A stretch of DNA of 64,000 nucleotides from the NCBI RefSeq assembly GCF_019393635.1, contig NC_057862.1, positions 267,358,441-267,422,440 of the forward strand, in the 5' to 3' direction. The stretch is from Dromiciops gliroides (taxonomy: Eukaryota; Chordata; Mammalia; Microbiotheria; Microbiotheriidae). This document shows, piece after piece, positions 11,336 to 21,904 of this stretch (positions within the stretch are counted from its first letter, which is position 1; every line of letters begins with the position of its first letter). Below the pieces are notes generated by a model. That model saw nothing but the letters and a program-made list of their open reading frames with translations, had not been told where the DNA came from and made no database searches. The translations under genes and the position numbers were made by a program.

Positions 11336-12271
11336 ATATAGAGGACTGAGTCAAATTTAGAAAAATACAAGTTATTCCTCAATTAATAAACAATCAAAGG
11401 ATCTGGACAGGCAGTTTTCAGACAACAAAATCAAAGCTATATATAATATATGAAAAATGCTCTAGATAACTATTGATTAGAGAAATTCAAATTAAAACAA
11501 CCTCACACCTATTTGAGTGGCAAATATAACAAAAAAAGGAAAATATGGGGTGTTGGATATGGGAAAACTAGGACACTACTGTTGGTGGAGTTGTGAAAAG
11601 ATCTAACCATTCTGGAGAGCAATTTGCAACTATGCCCAAAGGGCAATGCCACTGCTAAGTTTATATCCCAAAGATATCCCCCCAAAAGAGAAAAAGACCT
11701 ATTTGTACAAAAATATTTATAGCAGCTCCTTTTGTGGTGGCTAAGAATTGGAAGTCAAGAGAATTACCATCAATTGGGGAATGGCTAAATAAGCTGTGAT
11801 ATATGATGGTGATGGAATATTATTGTGTTATAAGAAATGACAAAGCAGGATGATTTCAGAAAGGCCTGGAAAGACTTGTATGAACTGATGTATAGTGAAG
11901 TGAGCAGAACCAAGAGAACACTGTGCACAATGACAGCAATATTGTTTGATGAAGAACTGCAAATAACTTATCTATTCTCAGCAACATAATGATCCAAAAC
12001 AATCCCAAAGGACTATTGATAAACCTCCAAAGAAAGAACTGATATTGATTGAACATAGACTGAAGCATGCTATTTTTCACTTTCTTTCATTTTTTCTTTT
12101 AATCAAGTTTACTTATACAAAATGACTAATATGTTAATGTTTTACATAATTGCACAAATATAAACTATATCTTATTACTTCCTGCCTCAGGGAGGAGACG
12201 GGGAAAGGGGAAAGAGAGGTTAAATTTGGAACTCAAAACTTTAAATAAAAACATTTATTATTTTAATAATG

Positions 12272-12595
12272 TAATGCTTGGAAATCTTCTATTTTGTTAA
12301 ATGCCAATTTCCCTCTTGAACTATACAGACTGCTTGCTTGCCTAGGGAGCTACTCATTTGCATGAAGATGGTATCTCATTGGTGAATTGCTCCAGGCTTG
12401 GAGCCTTGCTGCAGGCCCCTTGAAATTTGCTTCCTTCCCACATCCATGAAAGAGATCTTTCTTGCTATTCTGGTAAACTGCTTTCCTGTTCCTGGGACAA
12501 TGCTGAGGCAGTTTTCTAGTTGTTTGGAGGGGAATTTGGGAGGGCTTCAGAGGGTTCCTTCCTTACTCTGCTATTTGGCAGCAGAAGTCTAGAAC
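12272..12595 (-). mobile_element. Possible L1 5' UTR fragment
   Basis: The stretch is not coding. Its right end on the minus strand (gccaaatagcagagtaaggaa) resembles an L1 start of the form agccaagatggcagagtaagg, and it is followed by more minus-strand L1. I read it as an old L1 5' UTR piece of a subfamily different from L1-A, but the match is weak and it could be unique sequence. Confidence 0.35.
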
Positions 12596-12950
12596 TGTCA
12601 TTTTTATTATATTGGTTCAGTCTACCCATGAGCAAATCCTATTTTTCTATTTCTCAAATAGTATAATTTTATTTGTGTGAAAAGTGTTCTGTAATTTTGA
12701 TCATATAGTCTCTAGGTTTGCCTTATTGGATAGATTACCCAATATTTTATATTCTCTGCAGTTATTTTCTATGGAATTTCTTTCTCTCATCCTGCTGGAT
12801 TTTGTTGGTAAAATATAGAAACTCTGATGATTTATATGGGTTTATTTTTAATCCTACAACTTTGCTGAATTTGTTCATTATTTCAACAATTTTATTCTCT
12901 AGGGTTTTCAATATATACACCTTCATATGCTTTTCAAAAGTAATAGTTTT
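12596..12950 (-). mobile_element. Old L1, ORF2 post-RT part
   Basis: Minus-strand L1 ORF2 just after the FADD box. Translation shows NKFSKVVGLKINPYKSSEFLYFTNKIQQ and further thumb sequence. It is decayed and is followed on its right by a truncated SINE and then by endonuclease-region L1 (13035-13397), so the intervening RT has been lost. Confidence 0.75.
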
Positions 12951-13034
12951 GGGGGCAGCTAAGTGGTGCAGTGGATAAAACATTGGACCTGGATTCAGGA
13001 GGACCTGAGCTCAAATTTGGCCTCAGACACTTGA
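12951..13034 (+). mobile_element. SINE fragment, 3'-truncated
   Basis: Plus-strand SINE head and B-box part (gggggcagctaagtggtgcag ... ctcagacacttga), with the 3' half and tail missing. Confidence 0.8.
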
Positions 13035-13397
13035 TTCTCCAAAGAAAGAACTTGTTCATTTGATGGTGAGTTTTATCTAGTTCTGAGAAGGGGAAAGTTG
13101 AGGTCCCCCAGTAGTATAGCTTACTGTCTATTTGCTCCTCTTACTCATTTACATTTTCCTTTAAGAATTTGGATGCTATGCCACTTGGAGCATATAAATT
13201 TGATATTGATATTACTTCATTGCTCGTGATATCTTTTAACAAAATGTAGCTTCCCTGCTTATCTCTTTTAATTAGGTCCATTTTTGCTTTTTCTTAGATC
13301 ATAATTGTTTGATTTTTTTCAACCTTAGCTGAAGCATAATAGATACTGTTTCAACCCTTTATTTTTATTGTATGTCTCTGTGTCAGTGTGTTCCTTG
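13035..13397 (-). mobile_element. Old L1, ORF2 endonuclease part
   Basis: Minus-strand L1 endonuclease region with relics of LDELDKT and the loop aagaatttggatgctatgccacttgg, which appears in the same form at the L1-A insertion target. It is interrupted at 13398 by a short L1 and resumes at about 13993. Confidence 0.75.
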
Positions 13398-13992
13398 TTT
13401 TTTTTTAAATAATAAACATTTTTATTTATAGTTTTGAGTTCCAACTTTTATCTTTCTTCTTTCCCTCCTTCCTCTCCCCCCTCCCTGAGGCAATCAATAA
13501 CAGTTCTTTCTTTGGAGGTGGATAGTATGTTTCATCAATAGTTCTTTGGGATTGTCTTGGATCATTGTATTGTTGAGAATAGTTAAGTCATTCGCAGTTC
13601 TTCATCAAACAATATTGTTGTCACTGTGTACAATGTTCTCTTGGTTCTGCTTACTTCACTATACATCAGTTCATACAAGACTTCCACATACATCAGTTCA
13701 TACAAGACTTTCCAGGGCTTTCTGAAATCATCCTGCTTGTCATTTCTTATAGCACAATACTATTCCATCACTATCATATACCACAGTTTGTTTAGTCCAA
13801 TTGTTGGGCATTCCTTTGATTTCCACTATGAAAAGAGATGCTATAAATATTTTTGTACAAATAGGTCTTTTTCTCTTTTTTGGAGATGTCATTGGGATAT
13901 AAACCTAGCAATGGTATTGCTGGATCAAATGGTATGCACAGTTCTATATCCCTTTGGGCATAGTCACAAATTACTCTCCAGAATGGTTGGAT
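13398..13992 (-). mobile_element. 5'-truncated L1 (L1-D)
   Basis: Minus-strand L1 3' end: a T-run (the poly(A) tail) at 13398, 3' UTR with a C/T-rich tract (the minus of the G-rich tract) at 13440-13490, then the ORF2 C-terminus (relics of GMLLW..VHKIFIASLFIVEIKG). It is inserted in the older minus-strand L1. A 24-base block (catcagttcatacaagactt plus flank) is tandemly duplicated at 13655-13710. Confidence 0.8.
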
Positions 13993-15250
13993 CTTTTTTA
14001 ATCCATTCTGCTATCTGCTTCCTTTTTATAGGGTGAGGTCATCCATAATCATTCATAGTTATGATTACTAACTGCATATTTCCTTTTATCCTATCCCTCC
14101 CCTCTCTATCCCCTTATCTCCGCCTCCCCTGCCCTCCTCTTTTGGGTAAGATAGATTTCTATACACAATTGAGTGAATGTGTTATTCCCTCTTTTTGCCG
14201 ATTCAAATAGGAATAAAGTTAAAGAATTTTCTATCACTTTCCCTAATTCTTCCTCCACCATAAAATCTCTTCCTTTTGTGTCTCTTTTATATGAGATAAT
14301 TTCCCCTATTCTACCTCTTCCTTCCCCCTTTACCCAGTGCATCCCTTTTTTTCACTCCTTAATTTTATCTTTTTGAAATCATCTCATCATGTTCAACTTG
14401 CACCCATGCTCTCTTTAACTGACCTAGGAATGATAAATTTGGGGTGAGTTACAAGTATTATTTTTCTATATAATAAGGTAAATAGTTTAACCTTATTGAA
14501 TCCCTTAAGATTTCTCTTTCATGTTTGCCTTTTTATGCTTCCCTTAAGTTTTGTATTGGAAAGTTAAATTGTCTATTCAGCTCTTGGTCTTTTCATTAGG
14601 AATGATTGAAAGTCCTTTATTTCATGAAGTATCCAAGTATCCCCTTGCAGTTTTTATTGCTGGGTAATTTATTCGTTTTTGTAACCCCAGTTCCATTGCC
14701 TTCTAGAATATCATAATCTGAGCTGTTCAATACTTTAATGTACAAGTTGTTAAATATTTTGTGATCCTAACTGTGGTTCCATGATAATCTGAATTGTTTC
14801 TTTCCAGCTCCTTGCAATATTTTTTCCTTGACCCGGGAGCTCAGAAATTTGGCTATAGAATTCTTAGGAGTTTTCAATTTGGGATATCTTTTAGGATGTG
14901 ACCAGCAGATTCTTTCAATTTCTATTTTACCCTCTGGTTTTAGTATATCAGGGCAGTTTTCCTCGATAATTTCTTTAAATGTGATGTCTAGGTTCTTTTT
15001 TGGATCATGGCTTTTAGGTAGTTCAATAATTCTTTTTTATTTTTTCAATTTATTTTTCAAAAATTTTTTCAGGGCAATGACAGTTAAGTGACTTGCTCAG
15101 GGTCACACAGCTAGTAAGTGTTAAATGTCTGAGGCTGGATTTGAACTCAGGTCCTCCTGAGGTCATTAACTTCCATGACCAATTCTAATTTTTAAGGAAT
15201 TATCTTTTTTAGTGAGCATTTGTACCTCCTTTTTCCATTCAGAAATTCTG
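13993..15250 (-). mobile_element. Old L1, ORF2 start, spacer and ORF1
   Basis: Continuing the minus-strand L1 rightward (upstream): the first codons of ORF2 near 14000-14060, the spacer (pyrimidine-rich on this strand, 14080-14400), then ORF1 from its C-terminal domain (about 14500-14830) through the RRM (about 14900-15040) to coiled-coil residues (15165-15250). At the codon where the other ORF1 copies have TGA this copy has TGG (minus strand, about 14903). A truncated SINE interrupts ORF1 at 15060-15161. Confidence 0.75.
15060..15161 (-). mobile_element. SINE fragment in old L1 ORF1
   Basis: Minus-strand SINE with tail side and body (gggtcacacagctagtaagtg, ggatttgaactcaggtcctcctgag); the head portion is missing. 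Confidence 0.8.
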
Positions 15251-15905
15251 CTTTAAAAAAAATTATTGATTTTTTAATTTAATTTTTAACATTTTGATAT
15301 TTTTAAAATTTGGAGTTCCAAATTCTTTTCCTTTCTCTCAGTCCCTCCCACACTCACTGAAGAGTCAGGCAAAATGATATCAATTACACATGTGAAATCA
15401 TGCAAAATATATTTATATGTTATCCAGATTTTTTAAAATAGGAAAAATAAAGAGAAAATTATACTTCAGTTTGCACTCAGAGTTCATCAGTTCTCTTTTT
15501 TCATCATGAGTTCTTTGAAGTTGTCTTCATTCATTGTATTGTACTGTGGTAACTAAGACCCTCATCATTAGTTGATCATCATTAGAAAATTGCTACTGCT
15601 GTCCACAATGATCTCCAAGTTCTTATCACTTCACTTTGCATCATTTCATATAGTTCTTGCCAATGTTTTTCTGAGAGAGGGTCATCAAAATTTCTTTTCT
15701 TTATTGTTTTACTATGTCTTCTTGAAATTCAGTTAATTTTTCATTTATGAATTTAGATGCTAGTGAATTTGAAACATACATTTAATATTGATATTGACAT
15801 TGTCTATAGTTCCTTCCAGAATAATATAGTTTCCTTGTTTGAGTCTTTTAATTTGTGAATTTTTATTTTATTCTTTGTCTAATTGCTACTAAGATTTTAA
15901 CAATA
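15251..15905 (-). mobile_element. Old L1 3' end and endonuclease fragment
   Basis: Two minus-strand pieces side by side. 15251-15705 is an L1 3' end (gagttccaaattc, C-rich tract, then the ORF2 C-terminal region). 15706-15905 is an ORF2 endonuclease piece (attgatattgacattgtctatagt and neighbours). Both are much diverged. Confidence 0.6.
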
Positions 15906-17040
15906 TAAGTGAGGAATCATTAGCTTTGACTGGTAGTTATTTGAGACAAATGAATTTTCAGAGGTATTAATTGATTATTGTACATCCATAAATGATGAAT
16001 CACTTCAGATATAGCACCATAAAAGGAGCTGGGTTTGGGACTTAGTGGTGGTAGAATGAAAGAAAGGAATAGAGAATCTGATCTCTTTCCAAAAAGAGTT
16101 TACAATATTTTAGAGAACAGATTAAGAATACTGAAAATAACTGAAGAAAAGAGTTTAGTGAAAAATTGCCTCCTTGCTTCTAATTTTGAAGGCCTTTTGT
16201 TGCTAGAAAATGTTTTTTTTTAAATTATATTGAACATAAATTTGTCTCCCTATAATTTCTATTCATTGTTCCCACTTCTATTCTGTGGGAATAATCAGAA
16301 TAAGTCTAAGGTATCTTCTCTATGACAGTACTTTGTATATCTTAATATTATCATTATAAATCCCTTAGGCTTCTCTCAGTCTAAACATTTCCTAATCATT
16401 CAATCAGTTCTCCTTTGGAGTGGTCTCATATGCTTTGATATACACGGATCCAATTCATTCAACTAATATTTATTTCATCTGTAAATTCTGAATTTATTCT
16501 CCTAACAAACATGCTTAGATCTCCACAATGGTAATTCTAGCTCATGCTCTTTCACAGAAGTTTCCATTTTAAGTGTCTTGATCTACTTTTCTTATCTCTA
16601 TTGACTCTCATGGCTTCAAATACTGTTTTATGACAATAATTTTTCAATGAATAGTTTGGAATTCTCTTCTGAGCTTCAAACCTACATTTCTAATAGTCTA
16701 AAGTAAGGTATTTCCATCTAACTTCTAGCCCAGCCCTCAGCCTTCATCTAGAGAATGAACTCTTCTTTAGAACAGGTTAACCATTCTCACCAACTGTCAA
16801 CCAAATATGACACATAGGGCTGACGAATCAGCCTAGTTAAGCAGCAAGGTGCTCTGAGAGAGAAACTGGAGCCATTATTATCTAGGCAGGTCAAACCACC
16901 ACAATCCCAGACCACTCTCTCCCCTCAGACCCTGATTGAGACAGCCCAGGACCTTAACCCAAGAGCCTTTGGAATTGATTTCAGCCCATTTACTCCATAC
17001 ATCATCCTGAGAAGCAATTCTTGTGGAGATTCAGCCTAGA
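15906..17040. other. Mostly unassigned; possible CR1/L3 relic
   Basis: No gene is supported here. Around 16340-16470 the order of words (cccttaggcttctctcagtctaaacat...ctcctttggagtggtctcat) recalls the conserved 3' region of mammalian CR1/L3 LINEs, but I cannot be sure by eye. The remainder appears unique. Confidence 0.3.
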
Positions 17041-17047
17041 AATTGCT

Positions 17048-17215
17048 GTTATAGGTACCATTGCTATAGCTACTAAAGATACAGAAGGGAAAATTCTTGA
17101 TACCAAATTTATTGGTACTGTGAAATAATTCAACATTGGCAACTGGTATTTTATTTGTGGAAATGACACAAAAAAGCATTAACATCTGATTTATTGCTAT
17201 ACTCAAAAGACTACT
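17048..17215 (+). pseudogene. Probable YBX cold-shock-domain pseudogene fragment
   Basis: Plus-strand reading gives KILDTKFIGTVK, a stop in place of W, then FNIGNWYFICGNDTK. This aligns with the start of the Y-box protein cold-shock domain (...[28 protein letters not shown] in YBX1/YBX3), with one residue lost and the RNP1 region degraded. Y-box proteins bind mRNA and single-stranded DNA. Only about 50 residues remain, there is no visible poly(A) tail or duplication, and after NDTK the similarity fades. It is most likely an old processed copy; a chance match over this length is unlikely but possible. Confidence 0.5.
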
Positions 17216-17261
17216 AGGCTTTTTCATTTACCTTGTAGCTGAAATTTTCCATATGTCTTAT

Positions 17262-17332
17262 CTCTCCCATTAGAATGTGAGCTTTCTGAGAATAGTCGCT
17301 GTCCTGCTTTTCTCTTTGTATTTCCATAGTTT
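17262..17332 (+). mobile_element. L2/MIR-type 3' tail, left part
   Basis: ttagaatgtgagctttctgagaa...ctttgtatttccatag is the common end of L2/MIR elements (tagaatgtgagctccttgag...). It is interrupted by the next element and seems to continue at about 17900 (cacttagtataacactttctacataataagagtttatt). Confidence 0.55.
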
Positions 17333-17890
17333 AGGTGTTGTTGTTGCTGTTGTTCATCCTTTAGTTTTGAAGACCAATGACATCATGGAGTGATGTCTTG
17401 TGACTTGAATGTGAATTGTATTTAAATGAGGCAGATTTTCATAATATTGTCAGCCTCACTCTCTCTTCCAGAATCATTAAAGTCCAGTGACAAGACAGCA
17501 ATCAAGATGACAGGTAAGACAAAAGTCAAGACAACTGGAGATGACTCAGGATGCCGTGGATAACTTTGGCATCTTTGAAATCCAAACAAGCTCTAAGCAG
17601 TACACAGAACCTGCTTCAGTCACTTTCATGACCAAATTGTCTCATCAGCCCATTCTGCTGGGGAAAGTCTTCACATACTTGAGGTAGATATCTTTCTAAC
17701 TCATTGAAGGGATTGAGACCTGTCAGTTATCTTCAGTTTGGGTTAGCATGCCTGCCACGAGGTGTGACAACTGTGCATACCACAGCTTTTTTTGGAGCCA
17801 CAGATAAGAGTTGGGGACACCAAAGATGGATATGCAGCCCTGAAAAGTGTTTGGCAATCCCTCACACCAGAGGTACTAGTCCTCCCTGAA
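17333..17890 (+). mobile_element. RTE-type marsupial SINE (MAR-like)
   Basis: Starts gttgttgttgctgttgttcat, then ttttgaagaccaatgacatcat, tcagcctcactctctcttcc and agtccagtgacaagacagc. I recognise this as a long marsupial SINE mobilised by RTE LINEs, though the family name is from memory. It appears inserted in the L2/MIR tail described alongside. It is diverged and has no coding potential. Confidence 0.5.
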
Positions 17891-18055
17891 CACTCTATAA
17901 GGGGTGAATACCCCTTATAGCACTTAGTATAACACTTTCTACATAATAAGAGTTTATTAAATGTTTAACTAATTGTGAGGCTCAAGTGATTTAACATATG
18001 TAAAGTACTTTGTAAACCTAAACAGACTATATAAATGCTAAGTATTATTATTACT
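17891..18055 (+). mobile_element. L2/MIR-type tail, right part
   Basis: Contains agcacttagtataacactttctac..ataagagtttattaaatg and then atatgtaaagtactttgtaaacct..ataaatgctaagtattattatta, both standard endings of MIR/L2-related elements in mammals. Confidence 0.5.
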
Positions 18056-18350
18056 AACAAGGTGTTTTGGACTTGCTGAGTATTGCTGGAAGAGGTCATC
18101 TAACTGTGCTGATAAGATGCACTAAAAATTTATGTTGCCTGATCTCAATTGTGCCTTCACTGTTTTATGGAAGGATTTCTATTATTTCATTATCAACTAT
18201 TTTTCCCAGTCTTCTCAATGGTTTTCTCCTTAAACCTCCAACATATTCTCCCCACTCTTTACCTCTGAGCTGATGTTTCAGTCTCCTACTTTACTGAAAA
18301 AAAAAATTGGCAGATTAACTGTCATTCTGGATATCATTACCTTAGGGGAA
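18056..18350 (+). mobile_element. Possible L2 ORF fragment
   Basis: Translation includes FPSLLNGFLLKPPTYSPHSLPL followed by a region like ADVSVSYFTEKI, resembling the linker between endonuclease and RT of L2 (CR1 clade). It is weak and short, so this is a tentative call. Confidence 0.35.
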
Positions 18351-18439
18351 CACAGAGAAACAGGGGATGAGAAGAAATGTTTTCTTCAATAAAAGAACAA
18401 TTTTAATTCCAATTTTTTTAGGGAACATTATAAAAAGTG

Positions 18440-18981
18440 TGAGTAATGAATATTTCTCTCATATTTAAAAACGAGTTATTACAGTAGGACCAAGGTTCTT
18501 TCACTTTTCTACTTCCTCATACAGAAACCAACCTGTGTGGGAAATCCCTCTTAGAGATTTACCTAGGCCAAGATCTAATCAGACAGTAAAAAAAAAGTTT
18601 AGTTTTAGGCTAATGAGTACCTACTCCTTGTGTTTGGTCAGACAGGTTTGGGGAAGTGTTGATTTTCCCTACTATCACCATAGGTGATGTGGAAATTGAT
18701 GTCTCTTTGACCAAGATTTGAGTGACCTAAGTCACATACCTTAAGACCTTCATTTTAATATAGCCCACACTTGCTAACCAATTCAAATTGATTGCCACTT
18801 CTCAGGAACACCACCTCTTTGAAGGGCATATAAACTATGACCCTATGGCAATTAGGGGGTCTTTGGTCTAAGAAAGATGGTCAAATGACCACCATTCTTT
18901 TATTAATAATCTTCTGGTCTTATTAATAAAATGATTAAGTTACCCAGAAACTATGTCTCTTGAAACTTTTTAAACATCACA
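18440..18981 (+). mobile_element. Solo LTR (ERV LTR family B)
   Basis: The end (ttaataaaatgattaagttacccagaaactatgtctct...aacatcaca) matches the minus-strand LTR at 40097-40790 closely, including a TATAAA at about 18829 and an AATAAA-containing segment. The probable start is TGAG at 18440. A 10-bp direct repeat, gaacattata, lies just outside at 18423-18432 and 18983-18992. There is no internal region and it is old. Confidence 0.6.
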
Positions 18982-19374
18982 AGAACATTATAATCATTAA
19001 AAAAATTACTACTGTTAAATGATGGGATATTCTTATATTATGTGGAAGTTAGCAGAAAAAAGTGAGCAGTTGAAAAGAGAGGTAACTGTGATCTTTTTCA
19101 CAACTGAAACATTGTAAATGATTACTTGCTTTTATTTTATTATTCCTTACACCATTAATGGATTGTTTTGATCTATAGGCAGCTATGAACAATTGCTTAT
19201 ACTAAAATAAGTTTCTTTAGTTTATTACAGATGATATTTACACACAAAATATCATTTAATTATAAATTTTGCTTATTAAGTGAAATAAATTGTTCGTTAA
19301 ATTAATTAAAACAATATTTAACAAACTGGAGTGGTGGCTCAAAGCTGTTTAATGAAACATTTTTGGTCTATAGT
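18982..19374. other. No feature recognised
   Basis: AT-rich sequence without supported coding or repeat content that I can name. Confidence 0.4.
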
Positions 19375-19556
19375 TATTTTCTCTATTTTAACTCTTCTTT
19401 AACTTTAGGTATCAACACCCTATTTCTGTCATAAAAGGAATTTGGCAGAACTCCTTCTTCAACTATTTTTCCAATTAGTTTATATAGTATTGAAATTAAT
19501 TGTATGACAAATTCATTTTTTAATCCATCTGGCCCTGGGAAATTTTTTCTTAGGAA
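19375..19556 (-). mobile_element. L1 fragment, RT N-terminal part
   Basis: Minus-strand piece giving [12 protein letters not shown]-like ([10 protein letters not shown]), then [19 protein letters not shown]. In its own sense it lies upstream of, yet is placed downstream from, the next piece, so two L1 fragments or a rearrangement are joined at 19556. Confidence 0.75.
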
Positions 19557-20395
19557 GCGAAGGCTTTTCTCTCCATAGATCTGAGAGGTAAACTATTCCT
19601 TCCTCTCTAATTTCTCTATAGTATCACCCTTTATGTCTAAATCCTGAACCCATTTTGACCTTATTTTAGCATAAGGTGTAAGATGTTGGTCTATGCCTAG
19701 TTCTGCAATACTATCTTCCAGTTTTCTCAAGTTTTTGTCAAATATTGAGTTCCTATCCCAGAAGCTGGAGTCTTTGGGCTTATCAAACAGTAGATTACTA
19801 TAGTCATTTACTTCTGTGTCTCCTGTCTCTAACCTATTCCACTGATCCTCCACTCTATTTCTTAGCCAATACAAATAGTTTTGAAGACTGCTGCTTTATA
19901 GTAAAGTTTCAGATTTGGTATGGCTAGTCTACCTTCCTATACATTTTTTTTTCCTTTAGTTCCCTTGATATTCTTGGTCAAGACCTTTTGTTCTTCCTGA
20001 TGAATTTTCTTATTATTTTTTCTAGCTCTATAAAATAATTTTTAGGTAGTCCAATTGGTATGGCACTGAATAAGTAAATTAATTTAGGTAGAATTGTCAT
20101 TTTTATTATAGTAGCTTGGCCTATCCATGAGCAATTGATATTTCCCCAATTATTTAGATATGATTTTATTTGTGTGAAAAGTGTTTTGTAATTGTGTTCA
20201 TAGAGTTCCTGCGTTTGTCTTGGCAAATTGACTCCCAAGTGTTTTATATTGTCTACTGTTACTTTAAATGGAATTTCTCTTTGTATTTATTGCTGCTTTG
20301 TTGGTCATGTATAGAAATGCTGATGATTTATGTGGATTTATTTTATATCCTGCCACTTTGCTAAAGTTGTTAATTGTTTCAAGAATATGACCTAC
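19557..20395 (-). mobile_element. L1 fragment, ORF2 thumb/connection part
   Basis: Minus-strand L1 ORF2. From right to left it reads [57 protein letters not shown], then YWLRNRVEDQWNRLETGDTEVNDYSN and RSKWVQDLDIKGDTI. It is fairly well preserved. It meets an ERV pol relic at 20395. Confidence 0.85.
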
Positions 20396-21300
20396 TGGGA
20401 TGGCTGGGCTGTTAAGATATACTTGGGACATGAGGGTAAAAGTGTACTTAATTCCCTGCCAAGTAAAAACAAGTTGGTCTTGGTCCTCCTTCCCTTGGGT
20501 AATAGAAAAGAAGGCACTGGGCAGGGCTATCACAATATACCGTTCACCAAGTATGGCCTCTGGAGTTTCAGTCACAGTTACTATGTTAAGCACAGTTTGG
20601 GTAACAATGTCTACAAAACAATTTCATTTCAGATAGTCTAAAGTTAATTACCTAGTACTATTCGTCAAGTACATTGTAGGTTGTTGGTCTGGAAGATGGT
20701 ATGGAATCTAATAATTCATATTAGGGCAGTGATCTCTCCCTTCCTAGAATTCTCTACTGCTTGGTAAAGGAGGACAACCAACAGAATGGGGAATCAGAAA
20801 CATCTAATACTGTACTCAGATAATACAAGAAGATGGGAAATAGTGTGGGGCCATGGACACCCAGTATGTAAATCTACTTCTCCAAAAGTCACTCAGCAGG
20901 TCTATGTCTGTAATGCAGTTTTCAATAGGGGTTGCCACTACAATCCATCTTTTGGACTGGAACATTCCCAATGCAACTGTGGTAGTTACTTTGGTGTCTT
21001 ACAAGATAGACCTTAGCCTGAAGCTGTGGAAAAGAATTCTCTAGACCCTTTCATGTGAACACCCTGGCACTATAGTCATCTGGGTTGTGTTATCTAGGAG
21101 ATCCAGAAAATGTCTACTTCCCCCATTTGGCCATTTGATACTGACCACAGTGGATGGTGGGGGAGCAGTTAGCCTAGGGACCATTCCCTTCTTCTATACC
21201 TGTATGCACATTTTGAAGGGTCTGAAATTAAGGGTAGCGGCTAGATATCCAAAGGGATACTTCAGAGAAGATGACAGATTTGGAGGGTAAAGATTTCAGT
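20396..21300 (-). mobile_element. ERV-L-like pol relic
   Basis: The left part on the minus strand resembles the ERV-L-type reverse transcriptase around motif A and the following TWQG..YTFT block. The part further right may cover the protease-RT junction, but that is uncertain. It is a fossil: fragmentary, with no LTRs seen here, clearly broken in many places, and old. Confidence 0.55.
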
Positions 21301-21904
21301 TCAGCAGAGCACAAACCCTCTCCCCCCTAGTTTCTTCTCTTTTCTCTTCCTCTTCTTCCTCTGAGGTGCTCAGATTTTTTTTTCTGACTTCCATCCTATG
21401 ATGGTTTTATGAAGTTTGGATCTCAAAATATCTCTATCTCTTCCCATACTAGGAAATTGACAGTTCATCTGTCCCCAAGAGACTTCTGGGAGGGATAGAA
21501 CCAGCCCCAGCTGGATTTTGGTTTCTTTTCCTCAAGTTTAGTGGATTGCCACAGAACTCTACACAATCAAATATTACCCAGTTCCTTCTGTTCCTTAGTT
21601 CTCTGGACCAGTGGCCTTGTGCTGCTATGCTACTATTACAGATGAAGAAAATTTCTATTATTTAGGTCTTGATCTCTGTGACACTGAGGGGGTAGGGAAG
21701 TAACTAGGGATGAAAAGTTGAACTGCATTACAACTTGACATTTCTGTGCTGCTGAACATGTACTGCTTATTTCTATCTTTTCCTATACTCTGGCTGACCT
21801 CTGTTGCAGCATAGAATTCTGCCCTGCTATTATCACAGTCTGATTAATTTTCTGTTCTTTGAAATTCAGTTCTGTAATGGGAAGAGGGGGTGGGCAGCAT
21901 GAAG
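21301..21904. other. No feature recognised
   Basis: A C/T-rich run at 21330-21365, otherwise apparently unique sequence. It could be further decayed ERV, but I cannot support that. Confidence 0.35.

Larger units (their letters stand above)
8905..12271 (+). mobile_element. L1 3' half (L1-C), interrupted three times
   Basis: Plus-strand L1 starting inside the RT domain (LKMINNIYLKPSARIICN) and running to a normal 3' end with a G-rich tract (12190-12215) and AATAAA near 12245. The RT box is FADDM followed by a stop (9150-9168). Downstream the thumb and C-terminal regions are recognisable (FDKNCWENWKTVWQKL at about 9941-9990; KCKIDNFDNRKFKNFCTNK at about 10325-10380). It is split by SINEs at 9598 and 10092 and by a solo LTR at 10476-11335, and resumes at 11336. 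It is 5'-truncated and decayed. Confidence 0.88.

Noticed and set aside
10721-11341. GC-richer open frames of 97-156 codons as a host gene
   Set aside because: They lie wholly inside the solo LTR at 10476-11335 (overrunning by a few bases), have no family resemblance and occur on both strands.
8583-12271. L1-B (minus) and L1-C (plus) as one twin-primed L1 with an inverted 5' part
   Set aside because: The minus part spans ORF2 well beyond the point where the plus part starts and runs past the window edge, so the two overlap too much in consensus; two separate copies fit better.
14828-15091. Plus-strand 87-codon frame
   Set aside because: It is the antisense shadow of L1 ORF1 on the minus strand.
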